Shown: positions 1 to 5,206 of the stretch, piece by piece
Position numbering within the stretch: position 1 is the stretch's first letter
How the letters are laid out: each line of letters starts with the position of its first letter
Source of the DNA: Ktedonobacter racemifer
GTDB taxonomy: Bacteria; Chloroflexota; DTOL01; JACQYG01
DNA: 5,809 nt
Assembly: GCA_020723545.1 (NCBI GenBank)
Contig: DYIS01000176.1
Coordinates: forward strand, 1 to 5,809
Direction of reading: 5' to 3'
Made by a program: the position numbers and the translations under genes
Notes under the pieces: model-generated
What the model saw: only the letters and a program-made list of their open reading frames with translations
What the model was told of the DNA's origin: nothing
The model's database searches: none

Positions 1-816
1 GGCAGCGTGGGCCAATTGAGAGAGTGCACCCTGAGATTGATGCAGGTGGCAAAGGCCACCCACGTGCCGGTATTTTTAGTGGGCCATGTCACCAAGGAGG
101 GCGCCATTGCCGGGCCCAAGGTGCTGGAACACATCGTTGACACGGTTTTATACCTGGAGGGAGAGAGGTTTCAGTCATACCGTTTGCTGAGAGCGGTCAA
201 GAACCGCTTCGGATCCACCAATGAGGTCGGGGTCTTCGAGATGCGTGAGGATGGCATGGTGGAGGTGCCGAATCCATCGGAAGTTTTCCTCTCAGAGCGC
301 TCCAGTGGCGTGGGCTCTACGGTGGTGGTCACGCTGGAGGGAACCAGGCCGATCCTTTTGGAAATCCAGGCGTTGACCAGTGCCACCAGCTTCGGCCTGC
401 CCCGGCGTACGCCCAACGGGATAGACTTCAATCGTCTGCTGATGCTCACCGCCGTTTTGTCCAAGCGCGTTGGTTTGAAGTTGGGCGATCAAGACCTGTT
501 CGTCAACGTTGTGGGAGGCTTCCAGGTTGACGAGCCGGCGGTGGACCTGGGAGTGGCCCTGGCCATTGTTTCTAGCATACGCAATTTGCCGGTGCCAATG
601 GACATGGTGGTCGTTGGAGAGATCGGCCTTTCCGGCGAGCTGCGCGCGATGACCCAGGTGGAAAAGAGGCTCAATGAGGCGGCCAAGCTGGGGTTCCGGC
701 GGTGCCTGCTTCCAAAGTCTGCCCTACGCTCCCTGCGTGGCACCCCAGATATCGAGGTCATTGGCCTCAGGACAGTGGAGGAGACACTGGGGGTTGCGTT
801 CAAGGGGGCCAGGTGA
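1..816 (+). CDS. radA: DNA repair protein RadA, C-terminal part (5' end missing)
   Basis: RadA (Sms) is a cytoplasmic RecA-like ATPase that helps process recombination intermediates and promotes branch migration. The window opens inside the gene; the frame is open from base 1, and 271 residues are present, so the zinc finger and Walker A motif lie upstream. Visible are the end of the RecA-like core (GHVTKEG near fragment residue 28), the RadA signature KNRFGS (67-72), and the Lon-protease-like domain from about residue 92 to the end. In that domain EPAVDLGVALAI (178-189) has no catalytic serine, as is normal for RadA, whose Lon-like domain is structural and not proteolytic. GEIGLSGELR (206-215) is also typical. 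It ends with TGA at 814-816. A GTG at position 7 is internal and not a real start. Family identity is very secure; nothing looks truncated apart from the window edge. Confidence 0.97.
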   Translation, partial: GSVGQLRECTLRLMQVAKATHVPVFLVGHVTKEGAIAGPKVLEHIVDTVLYLEGERFQSYRLLRAVKNRFGSTNEVGVFEMREDGMVEVPNPSEVFLSERSSGVGSTVVVTLEGTRPILLEIQALTSATSFGLPRRTPNGIDFNRLLMLTAVLSKRVGLKLGDQDLFVNVVGGFQVDEPAVDLGVALAIVSSIRNLPVPMDMVVVGEIGLSGELRAMTQVEKRLNEAAKLGFRRCLLPKSALRSLRGTPDIEVIGLRTVEETLGVAFKGAR

Positions 817-822
817 ATAGCA

Positions 823-888
823 ATGGGGTCCAGCGATGCCCTGGTGGGAGTTCCCCCAGGTGACATCGTGGTCAAATGTGTAGCGTAG
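823..888 (+). CDS. possible 21-residue small ORF after radA
   Basis: ATG at 823 opens a 21-codon frame ending in TAG at 886-888 (peptide starts MGSSDALVGVPPG). A Shine-Dalgarno-like AGGTG at 811-815 overlaps the end of radA and lies 7 bases before the ATG. The frame also covers the stem-loop at 840-860. I recognise no family, the peptide has no clear membrane or signal character, and a frame this short arises easily by chance. Most likely not a gene; listed because the spacing to the ribosome site is good. Confidence 0.12.
   Translation: MGSSDALVGVPPGDIVVKCVA
840..860 (+). other. strong stem-loop downstream of radA, no U-tract
   Basis: CCTGG (840-844) pairs with CCAGG (856-860). After a bulged T at 845, GGG (846-848) pairs with CCC (853-855) around an AGTT loop. 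It begins 24 bases after the radA stop. No run of T follows, so it is not a standard intrinsic terminator. It could protect the 3' end of radA mRNA or act with Rho; this role is inference. Confidence 0.4.
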
Positions 889-909
889 TAGCCCCCGCAC
901 AGCGTTGCT

Positions 910-938
910 TTGACAAACCCAAAGCGGTATGCTAATAT
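910..938 (+). promoter_or_regulatory. sigma-70-type promoter for the yacL operon
   Basis: A perfect -35 box TTGACA (910-915) is separated by exactly 17 bases from the -10 box TAATAT (933-938), which is preceded by an extended -10 TGC (930-932). Transcription would begin near 944-946, leaving a leader of about 145 bases before yacL. This is the only convincing promoter I see in the window, and it probably drives yacL, ispD, rseP, ispG and proS. The match is strong enough to call without other data; the start point is estimated from the -10 position. Confidence 0.85.
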
Positions 939-944
939 GTGGTT

Positions 945-1068
945 GAGTAGTTCGCAGTCATCCTTTTGTTCTCACTACGAAAGAAAACACGGTAACCGGG
1001 GACCTTGAGCACTCTGGTTTGGTATTGAGAGATACTAAGTGTACTACTTTCGGTACACTTATTTTTTT
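945..1068 (+). ncRNA. structured leader RNA or terminated small RNA upstream of yacL
   Basis: The promoter at 910-938 would yield a transcript of about 125 bases ending at the T-tract at 1062-1068. Helices seen by eye are GTAGT (947-951) with ACTAC (974-978); AACCGGGG (994-1001) with CTCTGGTT (1012-1019), which includes two G-U pairs; GTAT (1022-1025) with ATAC (1032-1035); and the terminator stem (1036-1044 with 1053-1061). I could not match it to a known riboswitch; it lacks the T-box hallmarks I would look for and does not look like the c-di-AMP (ydaO) type. It may be an attenuating leader for the operon, an independent small RNA, or simply a leaky terminator. Structure is hand-folded. Confidence 0.4.
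1036..1068 (+). terminator. intrinsic terminator inside the yacL leader
   Basis: TAAGTGTAC (1036-1044) is perfectly complementary to GTACACTTA (1053-1061), giving a 9-bp stem, extendable by a T-G pair to a 6-base loop. Seven Ts follow directly (1062-1068). This is a classic Rho-independent terminator. It lies after the promoter and only 23 bases before the yacL ATG, too close for a separate downstream promoter, so operon expression must come from read-through or regulated antitermination. The stem is modest in GC content, which would allow partial read-through. It could also stop read-through from radA. Confidence 0.8.
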
Positions 1069-1081
1069 GCTGAGGTGCACT

Positions 1082-1087
1082 GGAGGG
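1082..1087 (+). promoter_or_regulatory. Shine-Dalgarno site of yacL
   Basis: GGAGGG lies 4 bases before the ATG at 1092 and is the strongest ribosome site in the window. It supports that start and sits directly after bases 1075-1081, which can pair with the 5' arm of the terminator. Confidence 0.8.
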
Positions 1088-1091
1088 ACTT

Positions 1092-2147
1092 ATGAGCATC
1101 GAGTTTTATCTGCGATTGGTGGGCATGGTGGTGTTTGCGGCAGCGGCCTGGCAGGTTGGAATCATCCTATCCATTGGTGGTGCATCGGCAGAGGAGATCC
1201 GTAGCGTCCTGGCCTTGGTCTCCGCCGGGGCCGGCCTGGGCTTACTGATCACCCCATATCTCACCACTCGTCCATTCCGGGTGGCCCGAAAAGCACTCAA
1301 GCAGATGCCAGTACAGGATCTCCTGGCTGGCATCATCGGGTTGACAGTTGGGCTCGTTATCTCTGCGCTGCTAGCCCTCCCGCTATCGCTCCTGCCCTCA
1401 CCCTTTGGCAAAATCCTGCCCTTCGTAGGCTGTCTCATTTTCGGCTATCTGGGCATCGCCATCATGGTCATGCGGGAAAAAGAGCTGTTTGAGCTTTTGG
1501 GGCTGCCCTGGGCGGGCCTCATCGAAGCCAAGCTGCAGAAAAAAGCGGATTACGTCTTACTCGACACCAGCACGGTTATAGATGGACGCATTGCTGACGT
1601 CAGCCAAACCGGCTTTATCTCGGGCGTGATGTTGATCCCACGTTTTGTGCTGAATGAGCTTCAGCACATCGCCGACTCGCCTGACGTGCTGCGTCGCAAC
1701 CGGGGAAGGCGTGGTCTGGATATCCTGAACAGGCTGCAAAAAGAATCCCTGGTGCCCATCCAGATCTCCGAGATGGACATCGATGGCTCCAGCGACGTCG
1801 ACTCCAAGCTGATCAAACTGGCGAAAAACCTCCGCTGCCCCATTATAACCAACGACTACAACCTTAACCGCGTGGCCGAGTTGCAGGGAGTCCAGGTCTT
1901 GAACATAAATGAACTGGCTAACGCCGTCAAGTCGGTGGTTCTGCCGGGGGAGGAGCTGGTGGTCAGGGTTATCCAGGAGGGAAAGGAAGTAGGCCAGGGG
2001 GTTGGTTATCTGGACGATGGCACTATGGTGGTGGTTGAAGGCGGCCGGAAGTTCCTGGGTAACGAGCTAGAGGTGGTGGTGACCAGAGTGCTTCAGACCG
2101 TGGCCGGCCGGATGATCTTCGCCCATCCGAAGATCACTGGGCAATGA
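1092..2147 (+). CDS. yacL: PIN/TRAM-domain membrane protein, YacL family
   Basis: The 351-residue protein has four hydrophobic membrane segments (about 6-28, 36-56, 75-98 and 108-127), then a cytoplasmic PIN nuclease-like domain (about 153-275) and a C-terminal TRAM domain (about 282-347), a small fold often linked to RNA binding. The acidic PIN residues are present: D158 in LDTS, E189 in NEL, D235/D237 in SSDVDSKL, and D255 in TND, so a metal-dependent RNase activity is plausible. Length and domain order match Bacillus YacL and homologues, whose exact role is not settled. The start is fixed by GGAGGG 4 bases upstream. As in many Gram-positive bacteria it sits between radA and ispD. It appears to be the first gene of the operon, behind a terminator-containing leader, so its own dose may be controlled at the RNA level. 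Family is secure; biological function is not. Confidence 0.93.
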   Translation: MSIEFYLRLVGMVVFAAAAWQVGIILSIGGASAEEIRSVLALVSAGAGLGLLITPYLTTRPFRVARKALKQMPVQDLLAGIIGLTVGLVISALLALPLSLLPSPFGKILPFVGCLIFGYLGIAIMVMREKELFELLGLPWAGLIEAKLQKKADYVLLDTSTVIDGRIADVSQTGFISGVMLIPRFVLNELQHIADSPDVLRRNRGRRGLDILNRLQKESLVPIQISEMDIDGSSDVDSKLIKLAKNLRCPIITNDYNLNRVAELQGVQVLNINELANAVKSVVLPGEELVVRVIQEGKEVGQGVGYLDDGTMVVVEGGRKFLGNELEVVVTRVLQTVAGRMIFAHPKITGQ

Positions 2148-2199
2148 GACCCGAGAAGCTGGATGGCACTGTGTCGCAGCAACGCAGTAGGGGCAGCAC

Positions 2200-2886
2200 A
2201 TGAGAGGGCGAGTTGTAACGATCATCGCGGCGGCGGGCACCAGCTCCCGGATGGGAGGCCTCAACAAGCTCTTTGTAGAGCTGGACGGACAGCCGCTTTT
2301 GGCCCACACCGTGGGTGTTTTTGAGGCATGCCCCGCTATCCAGGAGATCGTGTTGGTGGTGAGCGAGGCAAATCTCCAGGATGCCTGGGACTTGTCCACC
2401 CGCCAGGGCTGGCACAAGGTGACCAGTATCTGTCGCGGGGGACAGCGGAGACAGGATTCGGTCAAACAGGGGCTATTGCAGGCAGGGAGCTGCGATTGGG
2501 TAGTGATCCACGATGGTGCTCGTCCCCTGGTAACCCGGGAGCTCATCGAAAAAGGCCTGGCCGAGGCCAAAGAGCACGGCGCCGCGGTGGCTGCCGTTCC
2601 GGTCAAGGACACGATCAAGGTGGCCCAGGCTGACCTGACGGTGCGTTCTACTCTAGACCGTTCTCTTCTCTGGGCCGTACAGACGCCACAGGTATTCCGG
2701 TACGATCTGATCTACCAAGGGTACACCAGCCCCCTGGGTGAGGCTACCGACGACGCCATGCTTCTGGAGCGACTGGGGATCAAGGTAAAGCTGTACATGG
2801 GCTCCTACGAGAATATCAAGGTCACCACCCCTGAGGATTTCGCATTGGCCGAGCTGATATACCACCGCCGCAAACGGCCTGGCTAG
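2200..2886 (+). CDS. ispD: 2-C-methyl-D-erythritol 4-phosphate cytidylyltransferase
   Basis: IspD joins CTP and 2-C-methyl-D-erythritol 4-phosphate to give CDP-methylerythritol, the third step of the MEP isoprenoid pathway, in the cytoplasm. The 228-residue length is normal. Motifs in order: nucleotide-binding AAAGTSSRMGG (10-20) with K23; GGQRRQDSV (80-88); VIHDGARPLV (102-111); PVKDTIK (134-140); TLDR with R154; QTPQVF (161-166); TDD (183-185); NIKVTTPED (205-213) with K207. R17, K23, R154 and K207 correspond to the catalytic and binding residues of E. coli IspD. The usual P before K23 is N here (LNKLF), a mild variation. ATG at 2200 is preceded by AGGGG (2189-2193) at 6 bases and keeps the N-terminal strand directly before the glycine-rich loop, so the start is good. 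The gap to yacL is 52 bases. ispF, the common partner and sometimes a fusion, does not follow; rseP does. Confidence 0.96.
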   Translation: MRGRVVTIIAAAGTSSRMGGLNKLFVELDGQPLLAHTVGVFEACPAIQEIVLVVSEANLQDAWDLSTRQGWHKVTSICRGGQRRQDSVKQGLLQAGSCDWVVIHDGARPLVTRELIEKGLAEAKEHGAAVAAVPVKDTIKVAQADLTVRSTLDRSLLWAVQTPQVFRYDLIYQGYTSPLGEATDDAMLLERLGIKVKLYMGSYENIKVTTPEDFALAELIYHRRKRPG

Positions 2887-2916
2887 CCAGAGGCGCCCTC
2901 ATCCGGCATCGGTTTA

Positions 2917-2945
2917 GGAGACAACCCGGAGAACATAGTTGTCCC
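2917..2945 (+). other. small stem-loop between ispD and rseP
   Basis: GACAAC (2920-2925) pairs with GTTGTC (2938-2943), and GG (2917-2918) with CC (2944-2945) past a bulged A, around a 12-base loop. No T-tract follows, so it is not a terminator. The 88-base gap also lacks a promoter I would believe. It could be an mRNA processing or stability element, or chance. Confidence 0.2.
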
Positions 2946-2974
2946 GGTCTTAGATACTGGCCGATGGAGACACA

Positions 2975-4021
2975 ATGACCACCATCATAGTTTTCGCAGT
3001 GGTATTCAGCGTGCTGGTTTTCGTCCACGAGTTAGGCCATTTCCTGGCCGCCAGACGGGCAGGGGTGAAGATCGAGGAGTTCGCCTTCGGTTACCCGCCT
3101 CGGCTCCTGGCCATAAAACGAGGTGGGATCGATTATGCCATAAACTTGATACCTTTTGGTGGGTATGTCCGGATGGCCGGGGAGGAAGACCCAAGCGTGC
3201 CCGGCAGCCTGGCCAGCCGAAGCCCCCGGCAACGGGCTGCGGTGTTGGTGGCTGGCCCGGCCATGAATCTCTTATTAGCGGTCTTGCTTTTCGCCCTGGC
3301 CTTCTCGCAGGGTGTTGTCGTTGGCGTCAGCCCGGAGATCAGCAGTATCACCGCGGATTTGCCGGCAGCCAAAGCCGGGCTCCAGGCGGGAGACCGCATC
3401 CTGGCCGTGGATGATCACGCCGTGAAATACTTCGTCGACATCCGGCCGCTGATCGGTGCCAAGAATGGGCAGGTCGTCAAGGTGACCGTTAGCCGAAATG
3501 GACAGGTCCAGGCCTACCAGGTCCAGCCGCAGTACTTCGAGGCGGAAAACAGGTGGGTCATCGGCGTCCTGGGCAGTAAGCCAGTTAAGGAGTATTACCC
3601 TATTTGGAGAGTGCTGTTTCTCGCCGCAGGAGAAACCTTAAAAGTCGTGGCACTGACGCTGTACATCCCGGTGGCGGTCTTGCAGGGCCTGATCCCGGCC
3701 CAGAGCGTGCAGCCTATCGGACCGGTAGGGATCGCCCAGGCCACGGGGGAAATAGCGCGGCTGGGGCTTTTGCCCACGCTGGAGTTCGCTGCTTTTCTCA
3801 GCGTAAACCTGGGCATTTTCAACCTGCTCCCCATCCCCGCCTTGGATGGTGGGCGCCTGGTCTTCGTGATCCTGGAAGCGCTTCGCCGGGGCAAACGCAT
3901 CGCCCCAGAAAAAGAGGGCTTGGTACACCTCCTCGGGCTGGCGGCGCTTCTCACGTTCCTGGTGGCGGTCTCCTACTTCGACCTCCTGCGCTTATTCAGC
4001 GGCCAGCGGATCTTGCCCTGA
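2975..4021 (+). CDS. rseP: RseP/site-2-type intramembrane zinc metalloprotease (M50)
   Basis: Site-2 proteases cut membrane-anchored proteins within the lipid bilayer, typically anti-sigma factors or leftover signal peptides. The 348-residue protein has the zinc-binding HELGH (18-22) inside the first membrane segment and the third zinc ligand region NLLPIPALDGGR (283-294) with D291. GPAMN (94-98) opens the second membrane segment. A single PDZ domain lies at about 118-190 (GLQAGDRI, 135-142), and GPVGIAQ (249-255) is typical of the family. Further hydrophobic segments are near 213-238 and 315-335. One PDZ domain, not the two of E. coli RseP, is the usual form in Gram-positive and Chloroflexota-like lineages. 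ATG at 2975 has GGAG (2966-2969) 5 bases before it, and the catalytic helix starts at once. It lies 36 bases before the ispG ATG. No substrate or partner anti-sigma factor is visible here, so the target is unknown. Confidence 0.95.
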   Translation: MTTIIVFAVVFSVLVFVHELGHFLAARRAGVKIEEFAFGYPPRLLAIKRGGIDYAINLIPFGGYVRMAGEEDPSVPGSLASRSPRQRAAVLVAGPAMNLLLAVLLFALAFSQGVVVGVSPEISSITADLPAAKAGLQAGDRILAVDDHAVKYFVDIRPLIGAKNGQVVKVTVSRNGQVQAYQVQPQYFEAENRWVIGVLGSKPVKEYYPIWRVLFLAAGETLKVVALTLYIPVAVLQGLIPAQSVQPIGPVGIAQATGEIARLGLLPTLEFAAFLSVNLGIFNLLPIPALDGGRLVFVILEALRRGKRIAPEKEGLVHLLGLAALLTFLVAVSYFDLLRLFSGQRILP

Positions 4022-4027
4022 AAGGAG
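4021..4027 (+). promoter_or_regulatory. Shine-Dalgarno-like site after rseP, distant from ispG
   Basis: AAAGGAG starts at the last base of the rseP stop. It is 13 bases before the ATG at 4041 and 30 bases before the ispG ATG at 4058, so it cannot serve ispG directly at normal spacing. It fits better, though loosely, with the short frame at 4041. Confidence 0.35.
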
Positions 4028-4040
4028 CCGGTTCTGACCA

Positions 4041-4061
4041 ATGAGCAAAAGTGAGCTATGA
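4041..4061 (+). CDS. six-residue leader ORF overlapping the ispG start
   Basis: ATG at 4041 opens the frame MSKSEL and stops with TGA at 4059-4061, which overlaps the ispG ATG (4058-4060) as ATGA. This is the arrangement used for translational coupling, where a ribosome ending on one frame restarts on the next. The only good Shine-Dalgarno nearby (4021-4027) lies 13 bases before it, and ispG itself has only a weak site (AGTGAG, 4050-4055). The peptide is too short for a function of its own. Coupling is inference; chance is possible. Confidence 0.25.
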   Translation: MSKSEL

Positions 4062-5137
4062 TCAAACGTAGGGGTTCGAAACCGGTGCGTATAGGCACCG
4101 TCGTCGTTGGCGGGGGTGCGCCGGTGGTGGTACAATCGATGACCAACACCGACACCCGAGACGTAGGTGCCACTGTCGCCCAGATAAAAAGACTGGACGA
4201 GCAGGGGTGCGAGATCGTTCGGGTGGCAGTGCCCGACATGGAGGCTGCCCGGGCCATCCCCGCCATCAAAAAAGCAATAAACATCCCGCTCGTTGCCGAC
4301 GTCCATTTCGACTATCGTCTGGCTTTGACCGCGATTGCGGGCGGAGTCGATGCCTTGCGCCTCAATCCGGGTAACATCCAGGACCACCAACAGGTTAGGG
4401 CAGTGGTGTCGGCTTCCAAAGAGCGAGAGATACCCATTCGCATCGGGGTGAATGCCGGCTCCTTGCCACCCAACCTGGCCGGCCAGGAACCATCAGGAAA
4501 ACCCCAGGGCGTCAGTGAGAGGATGGTTCAGGCCGCCCTGGGCCACATTCGCCTCCTGGAGGACATGGACTTTGACCTGATCAAGGTTTCCCTTAAGGCC
4601 TTCGACGTGCCCACCACCATCGCCGCTTACCAGCGAATGGCTGAACTGGTCAGCTATCCATTCCATCTGGGCATCACCGAGGCTGGAACACCCAGGGCTG
4701 GCTCCATCCGGTCGGCAGTGGGCATCGGCACGTTGTTGCATATGGGACTGGGAGACACGATAAGAGTGTCGCTAACCGGCGATCCCGTGGAAGAGGTCAT
4801 CACCGCCTATGAAATACTCAAGGCCTTGAACCTCAGGGAGCACGGGCCGGTGATGATATCCTGTCCCACCTGTGGCCGCACTGAGATAGACCTGGTAGGC
4901 CTGGCCCTCGCCGTGGAAAAACGGCTGGAGGGCATAGACAAGCCTATCAAGGTGGCGGTGATGGGCTGTGTGGTCAATGGGCCGGGGGAGGCCAGAGAGG
5001 CCGATGTGGGCATCGCCGGGGGAAAAGGCCGAGGAGTGATCTTCAGGAAAGGCGAGATCGTGCGCACTGTGCCGGAAAGCGAGCTATATCCTGCACTCTT
5101 GGCAGAGATCGACAAGCTCCTGGCTGAAACGAGCTGA
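4058..5137 (+). CDS. ispG: 4-hydroxy-3-methylbut-2-enyl diphosphate synthase (GcpE)
   Basis: IspG reductively opens methylerythritol cyclodiphosphate to HMBPP, the sixth step of the MEP pathway, using a [4Fe-4S] cluster. The 359-residue length fits the two-domain bacterial form without the insert found in plants. The N-terminal TIM barrel shows VQSMTNTDT (25-33), VADVHFDYR (79-87), RLNPGN (101-106) and RIGVNAGSLP (128-137). The C-terminal cluster domain has C269 and C272 in CPTCGR and C304 and E311 in MGCVVNGPGE, matching the four cluster ligands of the E. coli enzyme. An in-frame TGA at 4052-4054 excludes any longer start, so ATG 4058 is the first possible. It is preceded by only a weak ribosome site and may depend on coupling to the frame at 4041-4061. 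The next gene is proS, 69 bases on. IspG needs a ferredoxin or flavodoxin donor, which is not encoded here. Confidence 0.97.
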   Translation: MIKRRGSKPVRIGTVVVGGGAPVVVQSMTNTDTRDVGATVAQIKRLDEQGCEIVRVAVPDMEAARAIPAIKKAINIPLVADVHFDYRLALTAIAGGVDALRLNPGNIQDHQQVRAVVSASKEREIPIRIGVNAGSLPPNLAGQEPSGKPQGVSERMVQAALGHIRLLEDMDFDLIKVSLKAFDVPTTIAAYQRMAELVSYPFHLGITEAGTPRAGSIRSAVGIGTLLHMGLGDTIRVSLTGDPVEEVITAYEILKALNLREHGPVMISCPTCGRTEIDLVGLALAVEKRLEGIDKPIKVAVMGCVVNGPGEAREADVGIAGGKGRGVIFRKGEIVRTVPESELYPALLAEIDKLLAETS

Positions 5138-5147
5138 TCCAGGTCGA

Positions 5148-5168
5148 GGCGAGAGATAGGCTTTCGCC
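5148..5168 (+). other. stem-loop between ispG and proS
   Basis: GGCGAGAG (5148-5155) pairs with CTTTCGCC (5161-5168) over 8 bp, including one G-U, around a 5-base loop ATAGG. It lies 10 bases after the ispG stop. No T-tract follows, so it is unlikely to terminate transcription. It could stabilise or mark a processing site in the operon mRNA. Confidence 0.35.
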
Positions 5169-5206
5169 AACGGGCATGCCGGAATTGATTGGAGAATTAT
5201 CCTTCC

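Noticed and set aside
1019..1204. 61-codon open frame on the + strand starting in the yacL leader
   Set aside because: It begins within the leader helices, spans the terminator, and then overlaps yacL out of frame; the peptide resembles no family and it has no good ribosome site.
2067..2618. 183-codon open frame on the - strand across the yacL end and ispD
   Set aside because: It lies antisense to well-supported yacL and ispD; its composition is that of a shadow frame and no domain is seen.
2887..2974. Possible promoter between ispD and rseP (TTGTCC near 2939, TAGATA near 2951)
   Set aside because: The boxes are only 6 bases apart, and no other pair with 16-18 base spacing is convincing.
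3604..4044. 146-codon open frame on the + strand inside rseP
   Set aside because: It overlaps the conserved C-terminal half of rseP in another frame; the Pro/Gly/Arg-rich translation is typical of a shadow in GC-rich DNA.
5173..5180. Palindrome GGCATGCC as an operator
   Set aside because: An isolated 8-base palindrome is common by chance, and it has no promoter nearby.
5138..5206. T-box leader for proS
   Set aside because: The gap is only 69 bases, too short for a T-box, and no terminator with a T-run is present.
5189..5206. TTG at 5189 as the proS start
   Set aside because: No ribosome site precedes it, and ATG 5207 gives the family's usual N-terminus.
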